DNA of 64,000 nt from Deinococcus aerius (GTDB lineage Bacteria; Deinococcota; Deinococci; Deinococcales; Deinococcaceae). The stretch is from positions 62,001 through 126,000 of the forward strand of contig NZ_BFAG01000005.1 in NCBI RefSeq assembly GCF_002897375.1. The letters are read 5' to 3'. Within the stretch, counting starts at the first letter, position 1. Every line of letters starts with the position of its first letter. The position numbers and the translations under genes were made by a program. The notes below the pieces were generated by a model. That model did not search any database. It was given only the letters and a program-made list of their open reading frames with translations, and was not told the origin of the DNA. This document shows positions 25,410-37,914 of this stretch, in pieces.

Positions 25410-25499
25410 AGAAGAATGTGGTGTCCTTCGCACGGGTGGTGGGTGGAGGAGGCCGCGTGGCCTTCCCCTGGGCCGGGCGTGCTGGCACGGCTTTTCCCG

Positions 25500-25505
25500 T
25501 ATGCT
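25500..25505 (+). promoter_or_regulatory. -10 box TATGCT for the TrmB-like regulator
   Basis: It ends 8 nt before ATG 25514 with no ribosome binding site. Confidence 0.55.
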
Positions 25506-25509
25506 GGGA

Positions 25510-26188
<679 letters not shown>

Positions 26189-26207
26189 CAACTTCCGCGG
26201 CCCGCTG

Positions 26208-26302
<95 letters not shown>

Positions 26303-26350
26303 AGAGAGGCCCCGCCACCGTGCGGGGCATTGCTCTCCAGGAAAGTACCG

Positions 26351-26428
<78 letters not shown>

Positions 26429-26435
26429 AAGAAGG

Positions 26436-26463
26436 CCCCGCCGATCCGTGCGGGGTTCTTTCG
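26436..26463 (+). terminator. Intrinsic terminator after tRNA-Met
   Basis: CCCCGC and GTGCGGGG form a stem followed by TTCTTTC. The remaining gap to 26756 shows no gene or recognisable element. Confidence 0.65.
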
Positions 26464-26756
26464 TCGCTCTGCGGCCTGATTCGGGTGGCGTACGTTCTCC
26501 CGCTGCGGGGAGACGACGGCCGGTACCGCCGATGTGGTGCGGGACGGGGAGGACCAGACTGATCGAAAACCTGGCCCCTGGTGCCTCTCTCCCCCGTCCC
26601 CCTGCTGCCCGCGGCAACACGAGCGGGCCGGAGGGTGATCCCTGCGGGCCTGATGCGCCAGCCATCGTCGTCTCCTTCTTCGGGTTCCGGGCGGGCGCCA
26701 GGGCCGCCCACCTGTTGTCTCTGAAGAAGGAACAGGGCCGCTCGCCGGTAAGATTC

Positions 26757-26762
26757 TAAGCT
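26757..26762 (+). promoter_or_regulatory. -10 box TAAGCT for the VOC gene
   Basis: It ends 6 nt before ATG 26769, leaderless layout. Confidence 0.6.
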
Positions 26763-26768
26763 CCTGCC

Positions 26769-27167
26769 ATGTCGCCGCTGATCTCGGGACTCGACCACGT
26801 GCAGGTGGAGGCGCCGGCGGGCTGCGAGGAACAGGCCCGGGCGTTCTTCGGGGCCTTCCTGGGGCTGCCGGAACTGCTCAAGCCGGAGGCGCTGCGGGGA
26901 AGGGGCGGGGTGTGGTTTGCCTTGCCCGACGGTCGCCAGTTGCACGTCGGCGTGACCCCCGGCTTCGTGCCGCGCGAGAAGGGGCACCCGGCACTGCGCT
27001 GCCCGGACCTCGCCGCTTTCCGGGCACACTGTGACGCTCACGGTGTGGCGTACAAGGCCGACGCGGAGGCGGGCGTCCCCCGCGTCTTCCTGCGCGACCC
27101 CTTCGGCAACCGACTGGAGGTCGTGGAGGGGGGCCACGCCGGGGTGCCCCTGACCGGTGCGTCCTGA
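26769..27167 (+). CDS. VOC (glyoxalase/dioxygenase) family protein
   Basis: 132 residues. One VOC fold with metal-binding candidates His in SGLDHVQVE, His in RQLHVGV and Glu in GNRLEVVE, plus the FFGAFLGLPEL and FRAHCDAHGV helices. Members act as glyoxalases, thiol transferases or antibiotic-binding proteins; the reaction here is unknown. It has its own leaderless promoter and precedes the Nif3-like gene by 23 bp. Confidence 0.85.
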   Translation: MSPLISGLDHVQVEAPAGCEEQARAFFGAFLGLPELLKPEALRGRGGVWFALPDGRQLHVGVTPGFVPREKGHPALRCPDLAAFRAHCDAHGVAYKADAEAGVPRVFLRDPFGNRLEVVEGGHAGVPLTGAS

Positions 27168-27177
27168 GCCGCCCGCC

Positions 27178-27183
27178 TACAAT
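27178..27183 (+). promoter_or_regulatory. -10 box TACAAT deciding the Nif3-like start
   Basis: TACAAT overlaps an in-frame ATG at 27182, so translation must begin at ATG 27191, 7 nt downstream. Confidence 0.6.
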
Positions 27184-27190
27184 GCACCCC

Positions 27191-27982
27191 ATGACCGAGA
27201 GCCCTTCCCCCCAGACCCCGCGCGGCGAGGTCGACCGCGACACGCTGGTGCGCTGGCTTGGCGAGTACCTCAATCTCGGCGCCTACCCCGACCCCAGCCT
27301 CAACGGCCTCCAGATCGAGGGCACGCCCGTGATCCGGCGGGTGGCGGCGAGCGTGGATACCAGCGTGAGGACCCTTCAGGACGCCGCCGACAACGGGGCC
27401 GACCTGCTGCTCGTGCACCACGGGCTGTTCTGGGGCAGGCCCCTGGCGCTGACCGGGCCGCACGGCAGGCGGGTCCGCACCGCGCTGATGGCGGACCTCA
27501 ACCTCTACGCGGCCCATATTCCCCTCGACGCGCACCCCGAGGTCGGCAACAACGCGATGATCGCCCGGGCGCTCAGCCTGCAAAACGCGCGGCCCTTCGG
27601 CGATTGGCAGGGCCACAAGATCGGGCTGGCGGGCGAGCTTCCCTTCGCGCAGAGTCTCCAGGACTTCGCCGACCGGGTGCAGAAGCTGACCGGGGAAATC
27701 TGCCTGGTCCACGGGGGTGGCCTTCCGCAGGTCCAGCGCCTGGGCATCGTGAGCGGGGGCGGCGCGGGCGCGGTGGCGGAAGCGGCGGCGGCGGGCCTGG
27801 ACACCCTGCTGACCGGCGAGCCGGAACACAAGCACTTCCACGACGCCTTCGAGTACGGGGTCAACGTGGTCTTCGCCGGGCACTACGAGACGGAGGTGTT
27901 CGGCGTGCGCGCCCTCGCCGCCCGGCTGGAGCAGGAGTTCGGCCTGCCGTGGCAATTCCTGCACCACCCGACGGGCTTGTGA
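27191..27982 (+). CDS. Nif3-like dinuclear metal-center protein
   Basis: 263 residues. Family landmarks are NGLQIEG, the metal ligands in VHHGLFWG, AAHIPLDAHPEVGNNA, GGGAGAVAEAAAAGLDTLLTGEPEH and FAGHYETEVFGVRALA. Nif3 family proteins (YbgI, YqfO) form toroidal hexamers with two metals per subunit; the reaction is uncertain, with GTP cyclohydrolase 1 type 2 often quoted. Its TGA stop is the first triplet of the stop-codon-anchored repeat that separates it from tmk. Confidence 0.9.
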   Translation: MTESPSPQTPRGEVDRDTLVRWLGEYLNLGAYPDPSLNGLQIEGTPVIRRVAASVDTSVRTLQDAADNGADLLLVHHGLFWGRPLALTGPHGRRVRTALMADLNLYAAHIPLDAHPEVGNNAMIARALSLQNARPFGDWQGHKIGLAGELPFAQSLQDFADRVQKLTGEICLVHGGGLPQVQRLGIVSGGGAGAVAEAAAAGLDTLLTGEPEHKHFHDAFEYGVNVVFAGHYETEVFGVRALAARLEQEFGLPWQFLHHPTGL

Positions 27983-28070
27983 GGGGTGCGGCGCGCCGTC
28001 AGTGGTCAGGGATCGGTGGTCAGTTGTTTTCCCACGCCCCACTTCCCACTTCCCACTTCCTGGTTTTTGG
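27980..28070 (+). repeat. Stop-codon-anchored repeat, copy 1 (Nif3-like gene to tmk)
   Basis: Starting with the TGA stop: TGAGGGG, then GCGGCGCGCCGTCAGTGG, GTCAGGG/GTGGTCAG units and finally a run of CCCACTTCCCACTTCC just before tmk. The first 28 bases differ from those after zwf by a single base. Confidence 0.8.
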
Positions 28071-28076
28071 TGCCCC

Positions 28077-28706
28077 ATGACCCCCCTCTTCATCACCTTC
28101 GAGGGGCCCGAGGGGGCGGGCAAGAGCACGCAACTCCGGCGCCTGGCCGAGCGGCTGGGGGCGGAGGGGGTGCGGCACATCGTCACCCGCGAGCCGGGGG
28201 GAACGCCGCTGGGCACCCGGGTGCGGGAAGTCCTCCTCGACCCGGGGCTGACCATCGACCCGCTGCCCGAGTTCCTGCTGTACTCGGCCAGCCGCGCCCA
28301 GCTTGTCCGGGAGATTATCCGGCCCGCGCTGGAGCGGGGTGAAGTCGTCCTGTGCGACCGTTACGCCGACTCCAGCCTGGCTTACCAGGGGGCGGGGCGG
28401 GGGCTGGACACGTCCTTTCTCAGGATGCTGACGCGCGAGGTGACGGGCGGCCTGACCCCCGACCTCACCGTGCTGCTCGACCTCGACCCGGGGGTGGGTT
28501 TGACCCGGGCCGCAAACCGGGGACAGCCCGACCGCCTGGAACGGGCCGACCTGGGGTTTCACCGCCGGGTCCGGCAGGGATTTCTGGACCTCGCGGCGGG
28601 CGAGCCGGGGCGGTTCCTGGTCCTCGACGCCTCACGGGGCGTGGAGACCCTGGCTGCCGCCATTTGGCACGCGGTGGGGGAGAGGCTGGGGGCTCCGGCC
28701 CCTTAG
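28077..28706 (+). CDS. tmk: Thymidylate kinase
   Basis: 209 residues. P-loop FEGPEGAGKSTQ, the DRY-type motif in CDRYADSSLAYQG, REPGGTPLG and the TREVTGGLTPDLTVLLDLD segment identify dTMP kinase, which makes dTDP from dTMP and ATP. The AGRG(L)D lid region is that of bacterial enzymes. No Shine-Dalgarno sequence is visible because the gene directly follows the repeat; read-through from the Nif3-like gene is likely. Confidence 0.95.
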   Translation: MTPLFITFEGPEGAGKSTQLRRLAERLGAEGVRHIVTREPGGTPLGTRVREVLLDPGLTIDPLPEFLLYSASRAQLVREIIRPALERGEVVLCDRYADSSLAYQGAGRGLDTSFLRMLTREVTGGLTPDLTVLLDLDPGVGLTRAANRGQPDRLERADLGFHRRVRQGFLDLAAGEPGRFLVLDASRGVETLAAAIWHAVGERLGAPAP

Positions 28707-28712
28707 CCCCTC

Positions 28713-29591
28713 TCAGCGCCCCGGCTGGCCCCGCCCGGTCGTCCCCGGCTCGGCCCGCACGCCGGACACCTTCACCTCGAAAATGGTCGGCCAGCGCTTG
28801 CCGGTCAGGAGCAGGGTGCCACGCTCGGGGACGTAGGCGATGCCGTTGGGCACGTCGTCGAAGGTGAGGGGCTTCCCGGCGCGGGCAGCGGCCACGCTCG
28901 CCTCCTGCGTCAGGGGCCGCACGTCGAGCCAGGCGGTCACGGTGCCGGTGCGGGGGTCGATGCGGGCGATGCGGCCCGTCAGCCAGATGTTGGCGTAGAC
29001 GCTGCCCCCCACGTACTCCAGCTCGTTGAGGTTCCGCACGGGCTGGCCGCGGTCCGTGACCCGAACGGTGCGGGTGACGGCGAAGGTCCTGGGGTCGCGC
29101 CAGAAGAGGGTCTCGGAGCCGTCACTCATGATCAGGCTGCGGCCATCCTGGGTGAGGCCCCAGCCCTCGCCCGTGTAGCGGTAACGCCCGATCTCCCGCA
29201 GGGTGGCCGCGTCGAAGGCGAAGGCCGCGCCCGTCTGCCAGGTGATGTGGTAAGCCACCCCGTTCAGCACGCTCACGCCCTCCCCGAAGGCGCTGGCGAT
29301 GGGCGTGGGCACCTGCGCCAGCACCCGCCCGCTCCTCAGGTCCACCCGCCGCACGCCCGACTCGCCGACCTGCCCGGTACTCTCCACCAGGAGGCCGCCT
29401 CCCAGATATTGAAGGCCCTGGGTGAAGGCGGCGCGGTCGTGGGGATAGCGGGCGGTGACGGTGGCGCGCAGCACGGGCGCCACGGGGCCGGACGGCGTAT
29501 CGGCCGCCTGGAGTCCCGCCCCGCCCCCACTCAGGACCAGGAGGGCGCAGGCGGCGGGCAGGACGGCGAACAGGGGAAGCCGGGGACGCAT
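28713..29591 (-). CDS. Secreted glutaminyl-peptide cyclotransferase-like beta-propeller
   Basis: 292 residues with a signal peptide of about 30 residues. The five-bladed propeller family (plant-type glutamine cyclotransferases) is shown by YPHDRAAFTQGLQYLGGGLLVESTGQVGESGVRRVDL, LNELEYVGGSVYANIWLT and FDDVPNGIAYVPERGTLLLTGKRWP. The enzymes convert N-terminal glutamine to pyroglutamate on exported peptides. The start is supported by the -10 box TACCAT (29598-29603) 6 nt upstream. Enzymatic activity in this protein is inferred only. Confidence 0.85.
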   Translation of the reverse strand: MRPRLPLFAVLPAACALLVLSGGGAGLQAADTPSGPVAPVLRATVTARYPHDRAAFTQGLQYLGGGLLVESTGQVGESGVRRVDLRSGRVLAQVPTPIASAFGEGVSVLNGVAYHITWQTGAAFAFDAATLREIGRYRYTGEGWGLTQDGRSLIMSDGSETLFWRDPRTFAVTRTVRVTDRGQPVRNLNELEYVGGSVYANIWLTGRIARIDPRTGTVTAWLDVRPLTQEASVAAARAGKPLTFDDVPNGIAYVPERGTLLLTGKRWPTIFEVKVSGVRAEPGTTGRGQPGR

Positions 29592-29597
29592 GCCGTC

Positions 29598-29603
29598 ATG
29601 GTA
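29598..29603 (-). promoter_or_regulatory. -10 box TACCAT for the cyclotransferase-like gene
   Basis: On the minus strand it ends 6 nt before ATG 29591. Confidence 0.55.
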
Positions 29604-29809
29604 GCTGTCCCCGGTGCCCGGAAAGGGTGCACTGTGGGCAGGGCCGGGTCCGCCGCGCGGCTCCTACACGAAATGGCGGTGAGGCGCAGACGAACCCGAG
29701 CGGACTTGCAAAGCTGCGAAGCAGAGCGAGAGGCAACAAATACCGGCTGGCGGCGATGGAAGAACATCCGGCGCTTTCCCAGATGTCCTGGAATCAGAGC
29801 AAGTCGGTA

Positions 29810-30190
29810 TTACTGCTGCGCGGCAGGTTTCACGAAGGCGGCGGAGTCGTAGTACGTGCGGAAGGCGGTGACCTTCTCCCCGTCGTGCTCGATCACGCTG
29901 CTGCCGCGGTAGGCGATGTCCGCCCCGTCCGCGAGCTTGCCCGTCGCCTCCCACTCCATCAGGCCGGTGTGGCCGTCGTCGGTGTGGTGGAAAAACTCGC
30001 TGCGGATGCTCTGGAAGTTCTCCAGGTAGCGCGTCCAGAAGTCGCGGGCCCCCTCCTTGCCGCTCCACTCCTGGGTGGTCATGTTGCGCAGGCTCGTCTC
30101 GTCCGCGAAGAGGTCCACCAGCGGGGCCGGGTCACCGCTCGCCTCGATGGTCTGGAGGGCCTGCATGAAGCTCTCGGTCATGTTCGCCAT
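29810..30190 (-). CDS. NTF2-like (SnoaL/DUF4440-type) protein
   Basis: 126 residues. An alpha+beta cone fold is indicated by SFMQALQTIEASGDPAPLVDLFADETSLRN, WSGKEGARDFWTRYLENF, and the strand series SEFFHHTDDGHTGLMEWEATGKLADGADIAYRGSSV. Such proteins are hydratases, cyclases or isomerases, or simply bind ligands; no activity can be assigned. ATG 30190 is preferred, with ATG 30181 as an alternative. The gap to the cyclotransferase-like gene contains GACTTGCAAAGCTGCGAAGC, also found (inverted) at about 58542-58562. Confidence 0.8.
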   Translation of the reverse strand: MANMTESFMQALQTIEASGDPAPLVDLFADETSLRNMTTQEWSGKEGARDFWTRYLENFQSIRSEFFHHTDDGHTGLMEWEATGKLADGADIAYRGSSVIEHDGEKVTAFRTYYDSAAFVKPAAQQ

Positions 30191-30248
30191 GCCCCAAGAC
30201 AACACGGCGGGGGGGGCAAAAGGGTGGGAGATCACCCGGGCAATTTCC

Positions 30249-31352
30249 TCATGAAGCGTGGCTCAACGCCAGTGCCGCCGCCTCCCGCACCGTCCCGTGC
30301 TCATCGTCCAGCAGGGGGCGGAGGTGCCGGGACTCGCCCCACTGGCCCAGCGCCCAGGCCGCGGCCTCCCGGACCTCCCAGGCGGGGTCCTGTGCCCCGG
30401 CGAGGAGCAGCGGCCAGCCCTCCTGAGCGCGGGTATTCCCGAGGACCGTCAGCGCATTGCGGGCCATCCCCTTGCGGCGGGGGCGCAGGAAGGCCGTCCC
30501 CGCGAACCGCCGCTCGAACTGCCGCTCGCCCACGCCGAAAAAGGCCGACAGGTCCGGGTGGGCGAGGTCGGGGTCGGGCCTCAGCAGCCGGGCGAGCGGT
30601 CCCGCCTTCGCCGTCCAGGGGCAGACCTCGGAACACACGTCGCAGCCGAAAAGCCAGTCGCCCATCCCGGGCCTCAGTTCATGCGGCACCGGCCCCCGGT
30701 GTTCGATGGTGAGGTACGAGACGCAGCGCCGCGCGTCGATGGCCCGGTCGTTTCCAATCGCGCCCGTGGGGCAGGCTGCCACGCAGCGGAAGCAGCGCCC
30801 GCAGCGGTCGGGGTGGCTTTCCTCCACCCCTTCAAAGGAAAGGTCGGTCAGAAGAACCGCCAGCGTCACGAAGGCGCCCAGCCGGGTGCTGACCGTCATG
30901 CCCGACTTGCCCCGCCAGCCCAGGGAGGCGCCCGCCGCGAAGAGGCGCTCCATCACCGGGCCGTGGTCCACGTAGCCGCGGGACCGGACGCCCAGCCGTG
31001 CCGCCTCCGCCTCCAGCCGCGAGAGGACGGGCTGGAGTTGGTCGTGGTAGTCGGGCGTCCAGGCGTAGCGGGCGACCCGGCCCACCCGCACGCCGCCAGT
31101 GGGCACCCCGGGGTCCGCAAAGGCGTGCGACACCCCCAGCACGAGGACGCTGCCCACCCCCTCCAGGCGGCTCGCCGGGTCCGAGCGGGCGGGAAGCTGC
31201 CGCTCCAGGTAACCCATCCCCGCGTGGCGCCCCGCCGAGAGCCACCCCGCGTACTCGGCGACGGCGGAGGCCGGAACCCGCGCCGGAGCCCACCCCACCG
31301 CGTCCGCGCCCAGGGACACGGCGAGATCGGAGAGGAGGTCGGCGGCGTTCAC
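30249..31352 (-). CDS. queG: Epoxyqueuosine reductase
   Basis: 367 residues. QueG carries a cobalamin-binding reductase part (YVDHGPVMERLFAAGASLGWRGKSGM) and two [4Fe-4S] motifs, CGRCFRCVAACPTGAI and CDVCSEVCPW. The C-terminal 90 residues are HEAT-like repeats (DPAWEVREAAAWALGQWG, DDEHGTVREAAALAL), as in other QueG proteins. It performs the last step of queuosine formation in tRNA. GTG 31352 is 5 nt from the -10 box TACTCT (31358-31363). It is probably monocistronic. Confidence 0.93.
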   Translation of the reverse strand: MNAADLLSDLAVSLGADAVGWAPARVPASAVAEYAGWLSAGRHAGMGYLERQLPARSDPASRLEGVGSVLVLGVSHAFADPGVPTGGVRVGRVARYAWTPDYHDQLQPVLSRLEAEAARLGVRSRGYVDHGPVMERLFAAGASLGWRGKSGMTVSTRLGAFVTLAVLLTDLSFEGVEESHPDRCGRCFRCVAACPTGAIGNDRAIDARRCVSYLTIEHRGPVPHELRPGMGDWLFGCDVCSEVCPWTAKAGPLARLLRPDPDLAHPDLSAFFGVGERQFERRFAGTAFLRPRRKGMARNALTVLGNTRAQEGWPLLLAGAQDPAWEVREAAAWALGQWGESRHLRPLLDDEHGTVREAAALALSHAS

Positions 31353-31401
31353 GGGGGAGAGTATGGAGGGTGCGGGGCGCGGCCTCTGGCTGGTAGTGAA
31401 C

Positions 31402-31429
31402 AAAAAGGCGGGGGCCGGGGCTCCCCGCC
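31402..31429 (-). terminator. Intrinsic terminator of the gnd-zwf-opcA-pgl operon
   Basis: On the minus strand, 15 nt after the pgl stop, GGCGGGG and CCCCGCC form a stem followed by TTTTTG. Confidence 0.75.
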
Positions 31430-31443
31430 TCCTGCGTGAGGCG

Positions 31444-32118
31444 CTATCGGCCCAGCTTCCCCGCCGCCGCCTCGTCCAGGTACCAGAGGGGGTCCCGGAT
31501 TCGCGCCACCGGGTAATCCCCCTCGCCCGCCGCCACCTCGCGCAGCACGTCCGCCTTGCCCGCCCCCGTCACCAGGAGCCAGCGTTCCCGGGCCGCGTTG
31601 ATCTCATCAAAGGTGAAGGTGAGCCGCCCGGTACCCAGTTTCGGCACCCAGTTCGCCGCGACCCGTCCCCCCGCCGTCAGCGCCGCCGTGCCGGGAAAGA
31701 GGCTCGCGGTGTGCCCGTCGTCCCCCATGCCGAGCAGGACCACGTCCAGCCGTTCGGGGAGGAGGGCGGCGTAGTCGCGCGCCGCGTCCTCCAGCGGGCG
31801 GCGCTCGCCCTCCATGCGGTGAATCTGACGTTCGGGCACCGGGACGTGGGCGAGCAGTTCGTCGTGGGCGAGCCGGTAGTTGCTCTCAGGGCTGTCCGGC
31901 CCCACGCTGCGCTCGTCGCTGAAGTAGATGTGGACGCCCTCCCAGGGAACATCCGGCAGCGTGCGCAACTCGCGGTACATCATCCGCGGAGTGCTGCCGC
32001 CCGAGAGCGCGACGTGAAACGCCCCCCGCGCCGCCACCGCGACCCCCGCCGCCCGCGCGAAGGCCTTCGCCGCCGCCCTTGCCGTGTCCTCCGGGGTGGG
32101 AAAGACGCACACGTTCAC
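31444..32118 (-). CDS. pgl: 6-phosphogluconolactonase
   Basis: 224 residues. Typical motifs: [12 protein letters not shown], the [19 protein letters not shown] active-site segment, [15 protein letters not shown] and TGAGKADVL. It hydrolyses 6-phosphogluconolactone, the second step of the oxidative pentose-phosphate pathway. GTG 32118 is preceded by a G-rich stretch and lies 13 nt after opcA. Last gene of the gnd-zwf-opcA-pgl operon. Confidence 0.95.
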   Translation of the reverse strand: MNVCVFPTPEDTARAAAKAFARAAGVAVAARGAFHVALSGGSTPRMMYRELRTLPDVPWEGVHIYFSDERSVGPDSPESNYRLAHDELLAHVPVPERQIHRMEGERRPLEDAARDYAALLPERLDVVLLGMGDDGHTASLFPGTAALTAGGRVAANWVPKLGTGRLTFTFDEINAARERWLLVTGAGKADVLREVAAGEGDYPVARIRDPLWYLDEAAAGKLGR

Positions 32119-32131
32119 GCGGTCCCCCCGC

Positions 32132-33088
<957 letters not shown>

Positions 33089-33099
33089 GGGGTGCCTCC

Positions 33100-33203
33100 G
33101 TGGGAGAGGAGGGAAGTGGGGAGTGGGGAGTGGGAAGTGGGAGAGACGGCGCCTTCAAACCACTGCCCACTAACCACGCACCACTGACGGCGCGCCGCGC
33201 CCC

Positions 33204-33206
<3 letters not shown>
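33100..33206 (-). repeat. Stop-codon-anchored repeat, copy 2 (zwf to opcA)
   Basis: Starting with the zwf TGA on the minus strand: TGAGGGG, GCGGCGCGCCGTCAGTGG, then GTGG/TAGTGGGCAGTGG units and CCCACTTCCCACTCCCC runs. It interrupts an otherwise tightly packed operon. Confidence 0.8.
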
Positions 33207-36025
<2,819 letters not shown>

Positions 36026-36060
36026 GCCGAGAGGGGGTTCGGAAGCGGTTCCAGCCCCGG

Positions 36061-36082
36061 GCGCCTGATGAGGCGCATCATA
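36061..36082 (-). promoter_or_regulatory. gnd operon promoter and adjacent palindrome
   Basis: On the minus strand TATGAT (36077-36082) is followed at once by GCGCCT-CATC-AGGCGC (36061-36076), perfect 6-bp arms at the expected transcription start. This could be an operator or a 5' stabilising hairpin. The leader to gnd is about 60 nt and has a Shine-Dalgarno sequence, unlike most genes here. Confidence 0.5.
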
Positions 36083-36160
36083 CGCGCGGCCCCGGGGGCC
36101 TTTCCCTTCCTGAAGGGGAGGTTTAGATGAGCTTAGGCATTCCGACCTGATCCGGCGCGC

Positions 36161-36415
36161 TCAGCACTCGCCGCCCGCCCCGCGCACCTCTTCGCAGGTC
36201 AGCCCCTGGTACTCGTCGGTCCGGCGAGCAGCCAGATGCGGGTCCTGCCGGTACTGCCGGAAGTCGTCCTCACTGATTCGGAGCCGGGCCGGGTACTCCC
36301 CGGGGCCACGCTGCACCATGAACAGCAGGCAGGGCTCGCCGGTCCCCAGGTGCCGCCCCAGCGTGAGGCGCAGGTCCGGGAAGATGAGTTCGTCCCGCAG
36401 GTCCCACAGGTCCAC
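36161..36415 (-). CDS. Small hypothetical protein
   Basis: 84 residues from a GTG start. It begins DLWDLRDELIFPDLRLTLGRHLGTGEPCLLFMVQRG and continues with ARLRISEDDFRQYRQDP; it is not recognised. GGGGGAACC precedes the GTG, which lies 11 nt after the stop of the SRPBCC gene, so the two are probably co-transcribed. No signal peptide or membrane segment. Confidence 0.55.
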   Translation of the reverse strand: MDLWDLRDELIFPDLRLTLGRHLGTGEPCLLFMVQRGPGEYPARLRISEDDFRQYRQDPHLAARRTDEYQGLTCEEVRGAGGEC

Positions 36416-36426
36416 GGTTCCCCCGA

Positions 36427-36966
36427 CTACCGCTTGCGCCGCGCCGCCTTCGCCGCCTTCTGCTCCTCTTTCTGCTTGCGCTGCATCTCGCGGCCCATGT
36501 CCTCCATCAGCTGCGCGCCCTGGGCGTCCACCTGCCGCTGAAGTTCGATCAGCGTGGTCACGACGAGGTTGTGCAGCATCCGCTCCACCGGAGTCTTGAT
36601 CCAGCGGTAGCGTACCCGGCCATTCAGGGTCATCGTGACCTCCGTGCCGCCCGGCATCGCCTTGAAGGTCCAGCCCTGGGTGAGCTTTTCCAGCGGGCCG
36701 ACGTTTCGCACGCTCTCCCAGCCGCCGCGCATGGGCGCCTGGAGCTGACCGTACTTCGCCGTGAAGCTCAGGCCCAGCAGCCGCCGCGCAAACTTGAAGC
36801 GCACGAGCACGTTGTTGGCGAGTCGGCCCTCGCCGCCCTCGTACTCGGCGCGGACCAGGTTGGGGTCCCAGCGGACCCGCCGTTTGGGCTCCAGCGCGAG
36901 CCGGTACAGCACGTCCGGGCGCGACCGCACCACGATGCTCTGCCTGATCTGGATGTCTTCGGACAT
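36427..36966 (-). CDS. SRPBCC-fold protein (polyketide cyclase/CoxG-like)
   Basis: 179 residues. A START/SRPBCC domain is indicated by QSIVVRSRPDVLYRLALEPKRRVRWDPN, followed by strands ending TEVTMTLNGRVRYRW, and a C-terminal helix that turns into a very basic coiled tail (QRKQKEEQKAAKAARRKR). It may bind a lipid or other hydrophobic ligand. ATG 36966 is 10 nt from TACAGT (36977-36982). Upstream lies the third copy of the stop-anchored repeat. Confidence 0.75.
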   Translation of the reverse strand: MSEDIQIRQSIVVRSRPDVLYRLALEPKRRVRWDPNLVRAEYEGGEGRLANNVLVRFKFARRLLGLSFTAKYGQLQAPMRGGWESVRNVGPLEKLTQGWTFKAMPGGTEVTMTLNGRVRYRWIKTPVERMLHNLVVTTLIELQRQVDAQGAQLMEDMGREMQRKQKEEQKAAKAARRKR

Positions 36967-36999
36967 GTCGGGGGTCACTGTAGCGCGCGGGGGCGCGCT

Positions 37000-37125
37000 G
37001 TTAGTGGTCCGTGGGAACTGGGGAGTGGGAAGGGCTGGCGGGGGAGGCTTTGGCCTCTCCTGTTGACCGCCGGGATTGTGGTGCCCACGATCCACTGACC
37101 ACTCACCACTGCCCACTTCCCCTCA
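37000..37125 (-). repeat. Stop-codon-anchored repeat, copy 3 (PIG-L gene to SRPBCC gene)
   Basis: Starting with the TGA of the deacetylase gene: TGAGGGG, AAGTGGGCAGTGG, GAGTGGTCAGTGG, and after about 50 nt CTTCCCACTCCCC and GGACCACTAAC. Order and orientation agree with copies 1 and 2. Confidence 0.75.
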
Positions 37126-37878
37126 ATCCAAATACTCCCGCGCCCGCAGGTGGCTGGCCCGCAGGTTGAAGCGCTCGGCGTACTTCACGCCCGCGAGTCT
37201 GCCCAGCCCCGCCCGGCCCTCGCGGAACTGCTCGGCGGTCCAGTTCCACTTGTAAAAGTCGCGGTAGTAGCGCGCCACGTCCTCGGAAGCCTCGAAGGTG
37301 TCGGAGGTGTCCACGAACACGTCCGGGTAGGGGCTGGCGGGGGCGTAGTACTGGTAGAAGCGCACGGGCTCGCGCCACGCCTCCAGCCGGGTCACGTCCT
37401 CACCGCTCTCGACGGCCTCGTCGCCGCTGAGGTTGGGGGCCGGGGGCATGGCCGCGCCGCCGCCCGACTCGTTGATGATCTTGGGGATGCGGGCGAGCGT
37501 GATCGCGTCGAAGGCGATCTTGGCCGTCATGCGGTGGTCGGGGTGGGGGTGGTCGTCACTCCAGGTGATCACCGCGTTGGGGCGGAAGTGCGCGTACAGC
37601 CGGGCGAGTTGCAGCGCCTCCATACGGCTTCCCGTCATGCGGCTGTCCCCCATGTCGAAGAAGTGGTGGCGCGCCCCGATGCGGCGGGCCACCCAGGCCC
37701 CGTGTTCCTGCCGCACCCGCGTGACCTCCTCGTGCGGGGCGTCCCCGAACTGCGAGGCGAGTTCGCCCAGCGTGGTCCACACCAGCATCACCTCGTCGCC
37801 GCGCGCCGCGTGCTTGCTCAACGTCCCGATGCACCCGATCTCGTCGTCGGGGTGGGCAAAGACAGCCATGATCCGCAT
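37123..37878 (-). CDS. PIG-L family N-deacetylase
   Basis: 251 residues. The zinc site is given by AHPDDE (His9, Asp11, Asp12) near the N terminus and HPHPDH near residue 110. The family includes BshB, which deacetylates GlcNAc-malate in bacillithiol synthesis; Deinococcus makes bacillithiol, so BshB is one possible identity, but other GlcNAc conjugates cannot be excluded. TATTCT (37886-37891) lies 7 nt before the ATG. Cytoplasmic. Confidence 0.82.
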   Translation of the reverse strand: MRIMAVFAHPDDEIGCIGTLSKHAARGDEVMLVWTTLGELASQFGDAPHEEVTRVRQEHGAWVARRIGARHHFFDMGDSRMTGSRMEALQLARLYAHFRPNAVITWSDDHPHPDHRMTAKIAFDAITLARIPKIINESGGGAAMPPAPNLSGDEAVESGEDVTRLEAWREPVRFYQYYAPASPYPDVFVDTSDTFEASEDVARYYRDFYKWNWTAEQFREGRAGLGRLAGVKYAERFNLRASHLRAREYLD

Positions 37879-37885
37879 GGGGGAA

Positions 37886-37891
37886 AGAATA
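37886..37891 (-). promoter_or_regulatory. -10 box TATTCT for the PIG-L deacetylase gene
   Basis: It ends 7 nt before ATG 37878 on the minus strand, leaderless layout. Confidence 0.55.
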
Positions 37892-37914
37892 GCTGCGTGG
37901 AGGAAGGCCAGCCC

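Noticed and set aside
26448..26759. A 103-codon frame after tRNA-Met
   Set aside because: It starts inside the terminator hairpin, has no known domain and Arg/Pro-rich content, and ends at the -10 box of the VOC gene.
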